A DNA stretch of 64,000 nucleotides from Paracoccus albicereus. GTDB taxonomy: Bacteria; Pseudomonadota; Alphaproteobacteria; Rhodobacterales; Rhodobacteraceae. The notes below the pieces were generated by a model, which was not told where the DNA came from, did no database searches, and saw only the letters and a list, made by a program, of their open reading frames with translations. Made by a program: the position numbers and the translations under genes. The stretch lies in assembly GCF_024359525.1 (NCBI RefSeq), contig NZ_JAKZEU010000002.1, positions 806,001 to 870,000 on the forward strand. The letters run 5' to 3'. Below are positions 10,437 to 18,954 of this stretch, one piece after another. Each line of letters starts with the position of its first letter. Within the stretch, counting starts at the first letter, position 1.

Positions 10437-13400
10437 TTAGGGGTATCTCACTTCGTAAACCGGGATGCCATTGGGATAACCCTGCTGGTTCAACGGGACC
10501 CCCGGTTTCAATCCGTAGTCGCGTGCAACGCTACCCGTCGGGATGGCGTTGCCGTTTCTGATCTGCGGATAAATGCTCGTTTGTCGCGGTGTCAGCCCGG
10601 CCTGCCCGGTCTTGACCTCGACGAAGTGCAGCAGTCTGCCATTGCTGTCAAACACGGCGATGTCGGGGCGGGTTCGACCCGGAATCCCGGATCCGCGGAT
10701 CGACATTTCACGCGGCACGGCCACCCTGTTCGGCATCGCGTTGATGCTGTTGCGGATGCTGTCGACGGTGTTGTTGTGATGCTGGCGCTTGCTGGTGATG
10801 GAGGGACAGCCGGCAAGCCCCAGCGGGTCGATCCAGCCGGTCGGGTCGCCGACATAGCCAATCTGGACCATGCCGCCACGGATGCCCAGGGGGTCGGATG
10901 ACAGGTACCAGCCTGCCTCGGGGTCGTAGTGGCGGTGGCGGTTGTAGTGCAGGCCGGTCTCGATATCGTGGTACTGGCCCTGGAAGCGGATCGGGTTCTC
11001 GGCACGGTCCACCAGCACGCGGCCGATCCCGCCCCAGGCCTTCAGCGCGACCTGCCAGACGATCTCGCCGTTCTCGTTGGTGATCTCAAGCGGCGTGCCC
11101 GTCCGGTCGAGCCAGTAGGCGAGGATCTCGCCCTCGGCCTCGCGCGAGTGTCGGCGGATCTGCGCGGCGGGACGGAAGCTGCCCGGCTCGTGCAGATACA
11201 GCACCGCCAAGGGATCGGCGGCGATCTGCGCCTCTGCTTTGAGATCGGTGCGGCTTTCGGCCAGAAGCACGTCGCCGGACCACAGGAAATCCGTGCGCTC
11301 GTCGCGCGTCACGACGTCGGCTACGGCCTCGGCGTCGTTGGCCGGATCGAGATCCGAGAAACGCTCGCGATAGTGCTTCCAGACCCGCCGTCCAAGCGCG
11401 TCATAGGCAAAGCGCGTCTCGCGCACGCGTCGACCGGCGCTCTCTCGCACCGCGACTAGCTGGTTCAGATCGTCGTAATCGAAGCGGGTGACGATGCGGC
11501 CGCCCTGCCCCCGCCGCTCTTCGATGCGGTTGCCGGCATCGTCGTAACGATAATGCCGGTCGCCCTGCATCAGCAGCCGCCCCCCGACGACAGAGGCGCC
11601 GCGCGCGGCCTCTGTCCCGCCCAGCAGGCGGCCCGCGGGATCGAAGGCAAAGCGGTCGCCGTCGGGACCGGTCAGTTCGCGCAGCCGGTCGCGCGCATCG
11701 AAGGCATAGCGCGCCTGCCCGCGCGCCAGATCGTCCACACTCGCAAGCGTCCCGTCCGGCGCATGATCGTAGCGGCGGCCAAAGACCGGGCCCGTCACGC
11801 CTGCCCGCCACGCCATCTGCCTGGCGATCCGTCCCTGCGGATCGTAATCGGTCTGCATCACCGCCTCGCCCGCGCGGCGTTGCGTTTCCCGCCCCAGACG
11901 GTCGCGGTCGATCGTGACGACCTGCCGGTCGTCCAACCGGATCGCGGTCAACGCATCGTCCGCGTCGCGGTCGTAGCGGATCACGCGCCCGTCGGGCAGG
12001 ATCGTCGCCGTCCGCTGCCCGCGCGGCGACAGGACATGATCCTGCGCCAGCCCGTCCTGGACCTCGCGCACCAAGCCGCCGCGAAGATCATAGGCAAAGG
12101 CCACGCTGCGTTCGGGTGTGTCCGCAGCGATCAGCCGCCCGATCCGGTCATGGGAAAACCGCGCCCATATCCCGTCGCTGGACATGCGGCGGGTCAGGCG
12201 GCCAATCACGTCACGCTCCAGCCGATGCTCTCGCCGTCCGTCGCGGACCCCAAGCACCCGTCCCGCGGGGTCTAGGTCATAGTCGATCCGCCGCCCGTCG
12301 AACTGGGTTTCGGCAACCAGCCGCTGGTCGTCGTCATAGTCGAAGGCGTAGACCTCGCCCAATTCGTTGGCGATGCCGGTCAGGTTCAGTTCGCTGTCGT
12401 AGCGGAAATGCAATCGGGTGCCATCCGCATTTGTGCGCCGCGCGACCAGACCGAAGCCGGCGAACTCCCAGCGGGTCCGGTGCCCCAGCGGATCGGTATG
12501 GCTCGCCAGATTGCCGTCCGTGTCATAGGTCAGCAGCGTCGTGCTGCCGTCGCCTTCGATCAGGCGGATGGGTCGATCGCTGGCGTCGAAGTCATAACGG
12601 CGCGGCGCTTCGCCCTCGACATTCTCACCGATCAGGCGCCCGAAGCGGTCATAGGAATAGGTCGTCCGCCCGCCGGCAGAGTTTCGTTCCGCAGCCAGTC
12701 GGCCCTCGGCCGTCCAGGTCAGCCGCTGGATCACACCCTGATCGTCACGCCGAACCAGCGGCAGACCGCGTTCGTCGATCATCAGCGTCTCAACAGGGCC
12801 GAGCGCGTCGGTCATCGAGACTGCGTTGCCGCGTGGGTCATAGGTGAACTGCGTCTCTGCCCCAGCGGCATCGGTGACGCTGGCGCACGCGAAGAACCGC
12901 GGATCGGTCGGCTCGTCGCTGGCGTAGCGGTTCAGCGTGACCGAACCGTCGGCGGCGATATGGGTAATCTGACGCCCGAATTCGTCGTGCCCCATCCGCG
13001 TCACCGCGCCCATCGCGTCGGTGACCGAAAGCCGTTCGGCGTAGACGTTCCAGTCCGTGAAAAACTCATGCCCCATCGGCGTCAGCGTCCGCGTGACCAG
13101 TCCGGCCTCGTTCCACCAATGCTGCGTGACGCGACCCTCGCCGTCCGTTTCGGTCGTGGTCCGTTCCGCCAGGTCATAGGACAGCCGGCGGGTGAAGCTG
13201 CCATCGTCGCCGTAGGTCTCGATACAACGGGCGCGTGATCCTTTGGCGGGAACATCCCAGCGGAAATGCCACGAATAGCCGCTTCGATGGGTTTCGCGCT
13301 CGATCAGGTGATGGGCGTTCAGGCTGTAGCGCGCCGTCGCCCCTTCGGCGTCCGTCACCGCGACCAGATCACCCGCCTGATCGTAATCGTAGGACACGAG

Positions 13401-14738
13401 CCGTTGCTCGGTCAGCCCGGCGCGACGATGAATCGAACGGATGCGACCGGCATCATCGTTGCGGAACAGATACTCGATGCCGTCGCTGCCGGTGACGTGG
13501 TCTATAGCACCGGACGCGTCGCGTCGGATCGTGACGCGGTTGCCATTGGCGTCCCGGATCTCCTTCAGCAGGAACCGGCTTTTCTCGTTCGCATCCGCGA
13601 CCATGGCGTGCCAGCGATCGTCGCTGTCACGGATGGTCCAGCCTTGGTCATCGCGGATCGCGAGAACCCGTTCCGAGCGGTGATAGTAGCACTGGCCCGG
13701 CTGCAGCTTCGGCAGCAGCAACGTGCGGCCATGGTCGGCCAACCAAAGGGCGTAATCGCCCCTTCCCTCGACGACGACTCCATCCAGCGGATGATGCCAA
13801 CGCCAGCCGAGGGCGTCATTCGCCTCGGACCCCGAGATCCAGAACCGCTCCCAGGCGATGGGCACCAGTCCGGTGATGGTGAAATCGACCTCGGACGTGA
13901 ACATCTCGCCGGTCGCGACATCGATCGGATGACCCGTGATGTAGCGGTTGGACAGGCGCAGGCCGCCCCGCCCGCCGATCAGCCCGCCCGCGAAGCTGCC
14001 GATCAGGTTGCCGATGATGCCGCCCTTCTCGCCGCCAAGCGCCTCGCCGATCGCACCACCGGCGATGCCGCCGACGATCGAACCCGCAAAGCTGAGCGCG
14101 GTGACCAGCCCGAAGGATGCCAGCCCGCAAAGGCCACCTGCGATGAACGCGAAGGCGCCCCCCGCCAGCAGCGCGACGGCGGTGCCGCCGATCACCATCC
14201 ACTCCGCCACGCTGAGCATCCAGCCGGGTATCTCGCTGTCGATCTCCAGATAGGTCGCGGTCTCGGCGCCGATGAAGATGTTGTCGAAATTCGACTTCAC
14301 GTCGCCGTCGCATTCGGTCTTGTCGCTGTCACGGACGGCTGGATAGGTGTTGATGAAGACACTGTCGCTGCCCTGCGCGATGCGCTTGGTCCCGTGGTCC
14401 TTGCAGGCGACCGTGTCGATCACCGCGCGCGCGGCCGAAATCCGGCCCGGTCCGTAAAACACGTTGCCGGTCCCGGTGACGATCGGTCCCTTGGGGTTTT
14501 TGCTGAGCGAGCCGATCTGCGCGCCGACCAGCGCTGCGCCCCCCGTCGTCGCGATTGCGCCGCCGACGGCTGCGACGATCAGCAGGCTCGCCCCGCCCGT
14601 GACCGGGGCCGCGACGGCTGCGGCGACGATGGCAGCCCCCACTGCAAGGCCGACCGCCGCCCCGATCAGAAATCCCATGAAGGCGTTCGAATGCTCGATC
14701 TCGTGGGCGACATGGGCGGCAGAGAGAGCGGCGGGCAT
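10437..14738 (-). CDS. rhs: PAAR-RHS type VI effector with C-terminal PD-(D/E)XK nuclease-like toxin
   Basis: A 1433-residue RHS protein. Hydrophobic helices at about 20-75 and 170-260 flank a PAAR-like segment (about 84-160). A DUF6531-type entry follows near GHPIDVATGEMF (about 265). Dozens of RHS/YD repeats (xxYDxxGRL) run to about residue 1270, forming the cocoon. The core ends with DPTGWIDPLGL just before residue 1309. The last 125 residues (nt 10437-10814) differ in composition and hold P1358-D1359, E1374-V-K1376 and Q1386-xxx-Y1390, the pattern of PD-(D/E)XK nucleases with a RecB-like QxxxY. It lies between the EagR chaperone gene and the immunity gene. Expected to be loaded on VgrG and injected into rivals as a DNase. 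Confidence 0.92.
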   Translation of the reverse strand: MPAALSAAHVAHEIEHSNAFMGFLIGAAVGLAVGAAIVAAAVAAPVTGGASLLIVAAVGGAIATTGGAALVGAQIGSLSKNPKGPIVTGTGNVFYGPGRISAARAVIDTVACKDHGTKRIAQGSDSVFINTYPAVRDSDKTECDGDVKSNFDNIFIGAETATYLEIDSEIPGWMLSVAEWMVIGGTAVALLAGGAFAFIAGGLCGLASFGLVTALSFAGSIVGGIAGGAIGEALGGEKGGIIGNLIGSFAGGLIGGRGGLRLSNRYITGHPIDVATGEMFTSEVDFTITGLVPIAWERFWISGSEANDALGWRWHHPLDGVVVEGRGDYALWLADHGRTLLLPKLQPGQCYYHRSERVLAIRDDQGWTIRDSDDRWHAMVADANEKSRFLLKEIRDANGNRVTIRRDASGAIDHVTGSDGIEYLFRNDDAGRIRSIHRRAGLTEQRLVSYDYDQAGDLVAVTDAEGATARYSLNAHHLIERETHRSGYSWHFRWDVPAKGSRARCIETYGDDGSFTRRLSYDLAERTTTETDGEGRVTQHWWNEAGLVTRTLTPMGHEFFTDWNVYAERLSVTDAMGAVTRMGHDEFGRQITHIAADGSVTLNRYASDEPTDPRFFACASVTDAAGAETQFTYDPRGNAVSMTDALGPVETLMIDERGLPLVRRDDQGVIQRLTWTAEGRLAAERNSAGGRTTYSYDRFGRLIGENVEGEAPRRYDFDASDRPIRLIEGDGSTTLLTYDTDGNLASHTDPLGHRTRWEFAGFGLVARRTNADGTRLHFRYDSELNLTGIANELGEVYAFDYDDDQRLVAETQFDGRRIDYDLDPAGRVLGVRDGRREHRLERDVIGRLTRRMSSDGIWARFSHDRIGRLIAADTPERSVAFAYDLRGGLVREVQDGLAQDHVLSPRGQRTATILPDGRVIRYDRDADDALTAIRLDDRQVVTIDRDRLGRETQRRAGEAVMQTDYDPQGRIARQMAWRAGVTGPVFGRRYDHAPDGTLASVDDLARGQARYAFDARDRLRELTGPDGDRFAFDPAGRLLGGTEAARGASVVGGRLLMQGDRHYRYDDAGNRIEERRGQGGRIVTRFDYDDLNQLVAVRESAGRRVRETRFAYDALGRRVWKHYRERFSDLDPANDAEAVADVVTRDERTDFLWSGDVLLAESRTDLKAEAQIAADPLAVLYLHEPGSFRPAAQIRRHSREAEGEILAYWLDRTGTPLEITNENGEIVWQVALKAWGGIGRVLVDRAENPIRFQGQYHDIETGLHYNRHRHYDPEAGWYLSSDPLGIRGGMVQIGYVGDPTGWIDPLGLAGCPSITSKRQHHNNTVDSIRNSINAMPNRVAVPREMSIRGSGIPGRTRPDIAVFDSNGRLLHFVEVKTGQAGLTPRQTSIYPQIRNGNAIPTGSVARDYGLKPGVPLNQQGYPNGIPVYEVRYP

Positions 14739-14747
14739 GGCGGACGG

Positions 14748-15188
14748 CTATCCGTTCTTCATCGACAGCGACTGGAAGATGCGGCTGAAATCGGCGTCCA
14801 GGACCGCCCAGTCATCCTTGGCCGATGTCGCGACAACGGTGTAAACCGTTCGCGGATCGCCGGGCGGCATGAAGAAAAGCTGCTTTTGCATCAGGGTCAC
14901 ACCTTGCGGGCGCATGGTGAACGACAGCTCGATTGCCGGGTTTCCGTTCAGCAGCGTGTCGCCCCGCCGCAGCAGGTCGAAGGTCGGAACCTTGCTCATC
15001 AGTTCCTTCAGCTGCCGGTTCACGAAACCTGACAGATCCTCGGCCGGCAGCATCCGGCTTTTGGAGACGAGCACGTTGGGCAGCACCTTGTAGCGCTTCG
15101 AGGGCGGAGCGACCCATGTGATCATACTGCGATCCTCCCATCCTTCCGGGATGGTCAGGTCGAACTGGGCGGTCTGGCAGACGGGCAT
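14748..15188 (-). CDS. eagR: EagR/DcrB-type (DUF1795) effector chaperone
   Basis: A 146-residue cytosolic protein resembling the DUF1795/DcrB fold: FDLTIPEGWEDRS near the N-terminus and a C-terminal helix DADFSRIFQSLSM. In T6SS, Eag chaperones bind the N-terminal transmembrane helices of PAAR-RHS effectors and shield them until loading on VgrG. Its position between vgrG and an RHS gene with such helices is the canonical arrangement. An AGGAG ribosome site precedes ATG 15188; it ends 9 nt before rhs. Confidence 0.88.
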   Translation of the reverse strand: MPVCQTAQFDLTIPEGWEDRSMITWVAPPSKRYKVLPNVLVSKSRMLPAEDLSGFVNRQLKELMSKVPTFDLLRRGDTLLNGNPAIELSFTMRPQGVTLMQKQLFFMPPGDPRTVYTVVATSAKDDWAVLDADFSRIFQSLSMKNG

Positions 15189-15201
15189 GAGGCTCCTGCG
15201 G

Positions 15202-17358
15202 TCAGACGGGCGAAGATTCGCGCGGGTTGATATAAGTCTGGCCGCCTTCGACCACGATCTGGCCGCCGCCGATGCTGATGAAGTTGGCGCCGTCCGATTT
15301 CAGCACGATGTTCGGCGCGTCAAGCACGATCGTCGATGCCGCTCGGATCAGGACCGATCCGTTCTGCGACACGATCGAGAAATCATTCTCGGCCGAAAGC
15401 GACTGCGCGGCGGCCGACACGCTGCGCTCGCCGGTCACGGCGACCGATTGCGCGCCGCCGATGCTGCTGGTGTCGTCGATGCCGACCGACAGCGTGCGGT
15501 TCTGATCGACGCCGACGCTCTGGTCACCGCCGACACCCAGCGACGCATTGCCCGTCACGCTCACGCTTTGATTGCCACCCACACTCAAAGTCTCATCCGC
15601 GCCGATCGAGCTTGTCCGGTTCTGGCCCACGTCGGTCGTGCGGTTCGCCGCGACACTCAGCGCCATGTCCGCGCCAATGCTTTCGGTATGGTTGCTGCCG
15701 ACGCTCAGGACCTTGTCCACACCGATCGTTTCGGTGTGGTTGTTGCCCACGCCGATGGTCTTGTCGTTGCCGACGCTTTCGGACTGGTTGTTGGCGACGG
15801 ACTTGGAACGGTCGTGGCCGATCGTGTGGCTCTCGTCGTTCTCGATCACCGTGTTGTGGTCCTTTTGCGCATGCATGAAGACCTCTTCTCGGCCCGACTG
15901 ATCCTCGAACCGCAATTCGTTGAAGCCGCCGCCCTGATGGGTGGTCGAGCGGAACGAACTGACGGTCTTGTTCGCGGGTAAGGGATAGGGCAGCCCGTTG
16001 CGACCGTTATAGACGCAGCCTGTGACCAGTGGCTTGTCGGGATCGCCTTCCAGAAATTCGACGACGACTTCCATGCCGATGCGCGGGATGACGATGCCGC
16101 CCCAGCCCGCGCCCGCCCAGTTCTGGCTGACCCGGCAGCGCATCGAGATCGCCCCGTCGAGATCCCAGTGAAACCGGACCAGGATGCGGCCGTATTCGTC
16201 GCAGTCGATCTCTCCCTCGCCCACGACGGTCGCGGTCTGGGGTCCGTGAACGACGGGGATCGGGCTGCGGCGCGGCGGCATCAGCGGTGCATCGTCCGGC
16301 ATCAGCGTGTAGGCGCCCGTGAAGGCGTAGCCATCGCTGCCCTCGCCCCCCGACCCATAAGCCTCGGACACGAAATGGTGGCTGGCCGACAGGCACAGGA
16401 ACGTCTCGCCCGTGCCCGGCACCGGATCGCCCGACAGTCCGACGCGCCGCCCCGCGCGCAGGCTGACGCAATCACCGACCGCGCGGTTGCGCTTGTCGCC
16501 GCCACGCTCTGCGGCGATCCGCAGGCCAGCTATGCCGCGACCTGCGCCCTCGTCCGGGTAATCGCCCGGGTAGTCGTAGCTTTCCAGCCGACCCTCCGCA
16601 TGGGCGGCGTCACCCTGGCGATCCACTTCCATCGCCTGGTCGGGCTGCTTGAAATTGTAATCGGTCAGCCGCACCGCGCCCGTGGTCAGATTCCGCTCGG
16701 GCGCCCATTCCCAGAAATGTTCACCTTCGGCCTGGTGATGACCGTCATAGCTTTTGAACGGACGCGAACCGATCTCGTCATGGCTCGACGCGCTGTCGGT
16801 CAGCACCATCGTGTGGCTGCCCCGCTTGTGGGCGAAGTGGAAGCTGATCCCGGCGCGTTCCATCTGTCGCCGCGCGAAGTCCATGTCGCTTTCGCGATAC
16901 TGCACGGTGTATTCCAGAACCGGATAATCGCGTGTCAGCGATACATGCAGTGCGGGCTCGCCAAGACCCGCATAGTCGGACAGAAGCGTCTGCAGGATCT
17001 GGACGACGGTCTGGTCATGGAAGATGCGCTGGTTGCGCCTGCGTCCAGCCAGCCAGAACCACGGCCGCAGCGTGAGGTCATAGCGGTGACCATTTTCGCC
17101 CACACCCGCCCAGCGAGCCTGAGTCACGATCCCGTCGAACGCCTGCGGCCCTTCGCGTCCTTCGATCTCGACCGTGGCATGGGTGCCCAGCAGCGTGTCA
17201 AAGTCCAGATCGCGTGACGTCGAAAGCGCCTCGACCCGATATTCGAAGTTTTCGTTGACGTGGTCGGTGCCATCGAAGCGCAAGAGCGCGAGCGCCTCGG
17301 GTCCCAGGACGGTGGTCAGCCGCCCCAGTCGGTCGGTTTGCCGGAGGGGAGCGTTCAT
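15202..17358 (-). CDS. vgrG: Type VI secretion spike protein VgrG (TssI)
   Basis: A 718-residue VgrG. The gp27-like base (about 1-370) includes VQYRESDMDFARRQMERAGI; the gp5 OB-fold (about 375-470) includes the family signature RVSQNWAGAGWGGIVIPRIGMEVVVEF. A beta-helical needle of 18 octad repeats spans residues 508-651. The final 67 residues (DAPNIVLKSDGANFISIGG) form the usual tip, with no extra effector domain. It should trimerise and carry the PAAR-RHS protein encoded downstream. An AAGGGA ribosome site precedes ATG 17358. No tss structural genes are near, so it depends on a T6SS encoded elsewhere. Confidence 0.95.
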   Translation of the reverse strand: MNAPLRQTDRLGRLTTVLGPEALALLRFDGTDHVNENFEYRVEALSTSRDLDFDTLLGTHATVEIEGREGPQAFDGIVTQARWAGVGENGHRYDLTLRPWFWLAGRRRNQRIFHDQTVVQILQTLLSDYAGLGEPALHVSLTRDYPVLEYTVQYRESDMDFARRQMERAGISFHFAHKRGSHTMVLTDSASSHDEIGSRPFKSYDGHHQAEGEHFWEWAPERNLTTGAVRLTDYNFKQPDQAMEVDRQGDAAHAEGRLESYDYPGDYPDEGAGRGIAGLRIAAERGGDKRNRAVGDCVSLRAGRRVGLSGDPVPGTGETFLCLSASHHFVSEAYGSGGEGSDGYAFTGAYTLMPDDAPLMPPRRSPIPVVHGPQTATVVGEGEIDCDEYGRILVRFHWDLDGAISMRCRVSQNWAGAGWGGIVIPRIGMEVVVEFLEGDPDKPLVTGCVYNGRNGLPYPLPANKTVSSFRSTTHQGGGFNELRFEDQSGREEVFMHAQKDHNTVIENDESHTIGHDRSKSVANNQSESVGNDKTIGVGNNHTETIGVDKVLSVGSNHTESIGADMALSVAANRTTDVGQNRTSSIGADETLSVGGNQSVSVTGNASLGVGGDQSVGVDQNRTLSVGIDDTSSIGGAQSVAVTGERSVSAAAQSLSAENDFSIVSQNGSVLIRAASTIVLDAPNIVLKSDGANFISIGGGQIVVEGGQTYINPRESSPV
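15406..15837 (-). repeat. 24-nt tandem coding repeats for the VgrG needle
   Basis: Eighteen consecutive 8-residue units with a pattern close to (N/D)xTxSVGx, such as NHTETIGV, NHTESIGA, DETLSVGG and NQSVSVTG, occupy residues 508-651 of VgrG without any break in register. At DNA level this is an imperfect 24-nt tandem array. The octad is the building block of the gp5-type triple-stranded beta-helix. Confidence 0.85.
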
Positions 17359-17505
17359 CGGCCATTCCCTTGATTATCCGTCTGGGCTGCAGCCCGTCCG
17401 CCACGATGCCTTCAGCATAAAGGAACAAGGGTCGATTGGAAGCAAGAGCGTCGCGGTTGGGCGATATTCCACCATCGCGCGGCACGCATGACAAGGCCGC
17501 CCGTG
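17359..17505 (-). promoter_or_regulatory. Leader of the vgrG-eagR-rhs-immunity unit
   Basis: These 147 nt separate urtE from vgrG on the same strand. A perfect 12-nt palindrome, GGGCTGCAGCCC, lies at 17384-17395, about 26 nt upstream of the vgrG ATG. An AT-richer stretch at about 17410-17440 could host a promoter, but I cannot point to clear -35/-10 boxes. No convincing terminator for the urt operon is visible here. Confidence 0.35.
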
Positions 17506-18210
17506 TCAGGCCGCCATGGCAGACAGACGCCCGTGCAGTCCCTGCCTCAACCCGTCCGAACGTGGACCATCCAGCACGACCTGACCGCGTTCCATCAGCG
17601 CGAAGCTGTCACCCAGATCCCAGGCGAAGTCGAAATACTGCTCGACCAGCACGACCGCGATCTCGCCCCCGTCGCGCAGGTCGCGGATCACGCGACCGAT
17701 CTGCGAAATGATGTTGGGCTGGATTCCCTCGGTCGGCTCGTCCATCAGCAGGATCTTCGGCCGGATCACCAAAGCGCGGGCGATCGCCAATTGTTGCTGC
17801 TGGCCCCCGGACAGATCGCCGCCGCGGCGGTTGGCCATCTCGGCGAGAACCGGGAAGCTGTCATACACTTCGTCCGGCACCTTGCGCCCGCCGCGCGGCA
17901 GGCAACCGAAACCCGTCTCCAGGTTTTCGCGCACCGTCAGCATCGGAAAGATCGCGCGCCCCTGCGGCACGTATCCCACGCCGCGCCGCGCCATTTCTTG
18001 TGCGGAAACGCGGCCGAGGCGCTCGCCCATCAGCCGCAACTCGCCGCCTGATCGTGGATGGCGCCCGGCAAGCAGGTTCATCAGCGAGGTCTTTCCGACG
18101 CCGTTGTTGCCAAGGACGCAAGTCACGTGACCCGGCGTTGCGCTTAGCGAAACCCCGTGCAGGATCTGTGATCCGCCGTAATGCAGGGTGACGTTTTCGG
18201 CTTCGATCAT
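17506..18210 (-). CDS. urtE: Urea ABC transporter ATPase UrtE
   Basis: A 234-residue LivF-type ATPase. Walker A GNNGVGKTS (about 34-42), signature LSGGQQQQLAIARAL and Walker B ILLMDEP are intact. The segment GRAIFPMLTVRENLETG is typical of UrtE. It pairs with UrtD to drive urea uptake through UrtB/UrtC. It starts 3 nt after urtD and is the last urt gene. Confidence 0.95.
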   Translation of the reverse strand: MIEAENVTLHYGGSQILHGVSLSATPGHVTCVLGNNGVGKTSLMNLLAGRHPRSGGELRLMGERLGRVSAQEMARRGVGYVPQGRAIFPMLTVRENLETGFGCLPRGGRKVPDEVYDSFPVLAEMANRRGGDLSGGQQQQLAIARALVIRPKILLMDEPTEGIQPNIISQIGRVIRDLRDGGEIAVVLVEQYFDFAWDLGDSFALMERGQVVLDGPRSDGLRQGLHGRLSAMAA

Positions 18211-18213
18211 CTC

Positions 18214-18954
18214 TCAGCGCCCCAGATAGACTTTGATCACGTCGGGATTGGCGGACACGTGATCCAGCGACCCCTCGGCCAGAACCGAACCCTGATGCAG
18301 CACCGTCACCTTGCAGTTCAGGCGACGGACGAATTCCATGTCGTGTTCGACCACGACAACCGCGTGGGTCTCTGCCAGACGCCGGAGCAGCGCCGTGGTC
18401 TGCTCGCGCTCGGCCAGCGTCATCCCGGCGGCAGGTTCATCGACCAGCAGCAGACGCGGCTCCTGCGCCAGCAGCATGCCAATTTCCAGCCACTGCTTCT
18501 GACCGTGGCTCAGCTCGCCCGCGCGACGGTCAAGCTGATCGGCCAAGCCAACCTGCCTGGCCAGATCGCTGACGCGTTCGTCAGTGTCGCGGGTCGGTTT
18601 CCACCGCATCACAGCGAAGGGGCCGCGCGGCGCCTTAAGCGCCATGATCAGGTTTTCGGTGACGGTCTGGTCCTCGAACACGGTCGGGCGTTGAAACTTG
18701 CGGCCGATCCCAGCCTGCGCGATCCGCGCTTCTGACATTTTCAGCAGCGACTGCGATTTCTCACCCCAGCGGACCTCGCCCTCATCGGGTCGCGTCTTGC
18801 CGGTCACGATGTCCATGAAGGTGGTCTTGCCGGCGCCGTTCGGGCCGATCACGGCGCGCAATTCAGCCTCGCCGATGCTGAAGGACAGGTTGTTGATGGC
18901 CTTGAAGCCGTCGAAGCTTTTCGACACGCCCGAAACTTCCAGAAGCGCAGTCAT
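18214..18954 (-). CDS. urtD: Urea ABC transporter ATPase UrtD
   Basis: A 246-residue LivG-type ATPase. Walker A GPNGAGKTT (about 37-45), the insert typical of branched-chain/urea ATPases (FQRPTVFEDQTVTENLIMAL), signature LSHGQKQWLEIGMLL (LSHGQ rather than LSGGQ, usual for UrtD) and Walker B LLLVDEP are present. Its start overlaps the urtC stop (ATGA). Acts with UrtE. Confidence 0.95.
   Translation of the reverse strand: MTALLEVSGVSKSFDGFKAINNLSFSIGEAELRAVIGPNGAGKTTFMDIVTGKTRPDEGEVRWGEKSQSLLKMSEARIAQAGIGRKFQRPTVFEDQTVTENLIMALKAPRGPFAVMRWKPTRDTDERVSDLARQVGLADQLDRRAGELSHGQKQWLEIGMLLAQEPRLLLVDEPAAGMTLAEREQTTALLRRLAETHAVVVVEHDMEFVRRLNCKVTVLHQGSVLAEGSLDHVSANPDVIKVYLGR

Noticed and set aside
13266..15032. 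Long plus-strand open frame (588 codons) opposite the RHS and EagR genes
   Set aside because: It is antisense to clear RHS and EagR coding sequence; its translation is low-complexity Arg/Asp/Ala with no fold. A by-product of high GC.
15406..15837. Regular short repeats that could suggest a CRISPR array
   Set aside because: Units are contiguous 24-nt coding repeats without spacers, inside the VgrG frame.
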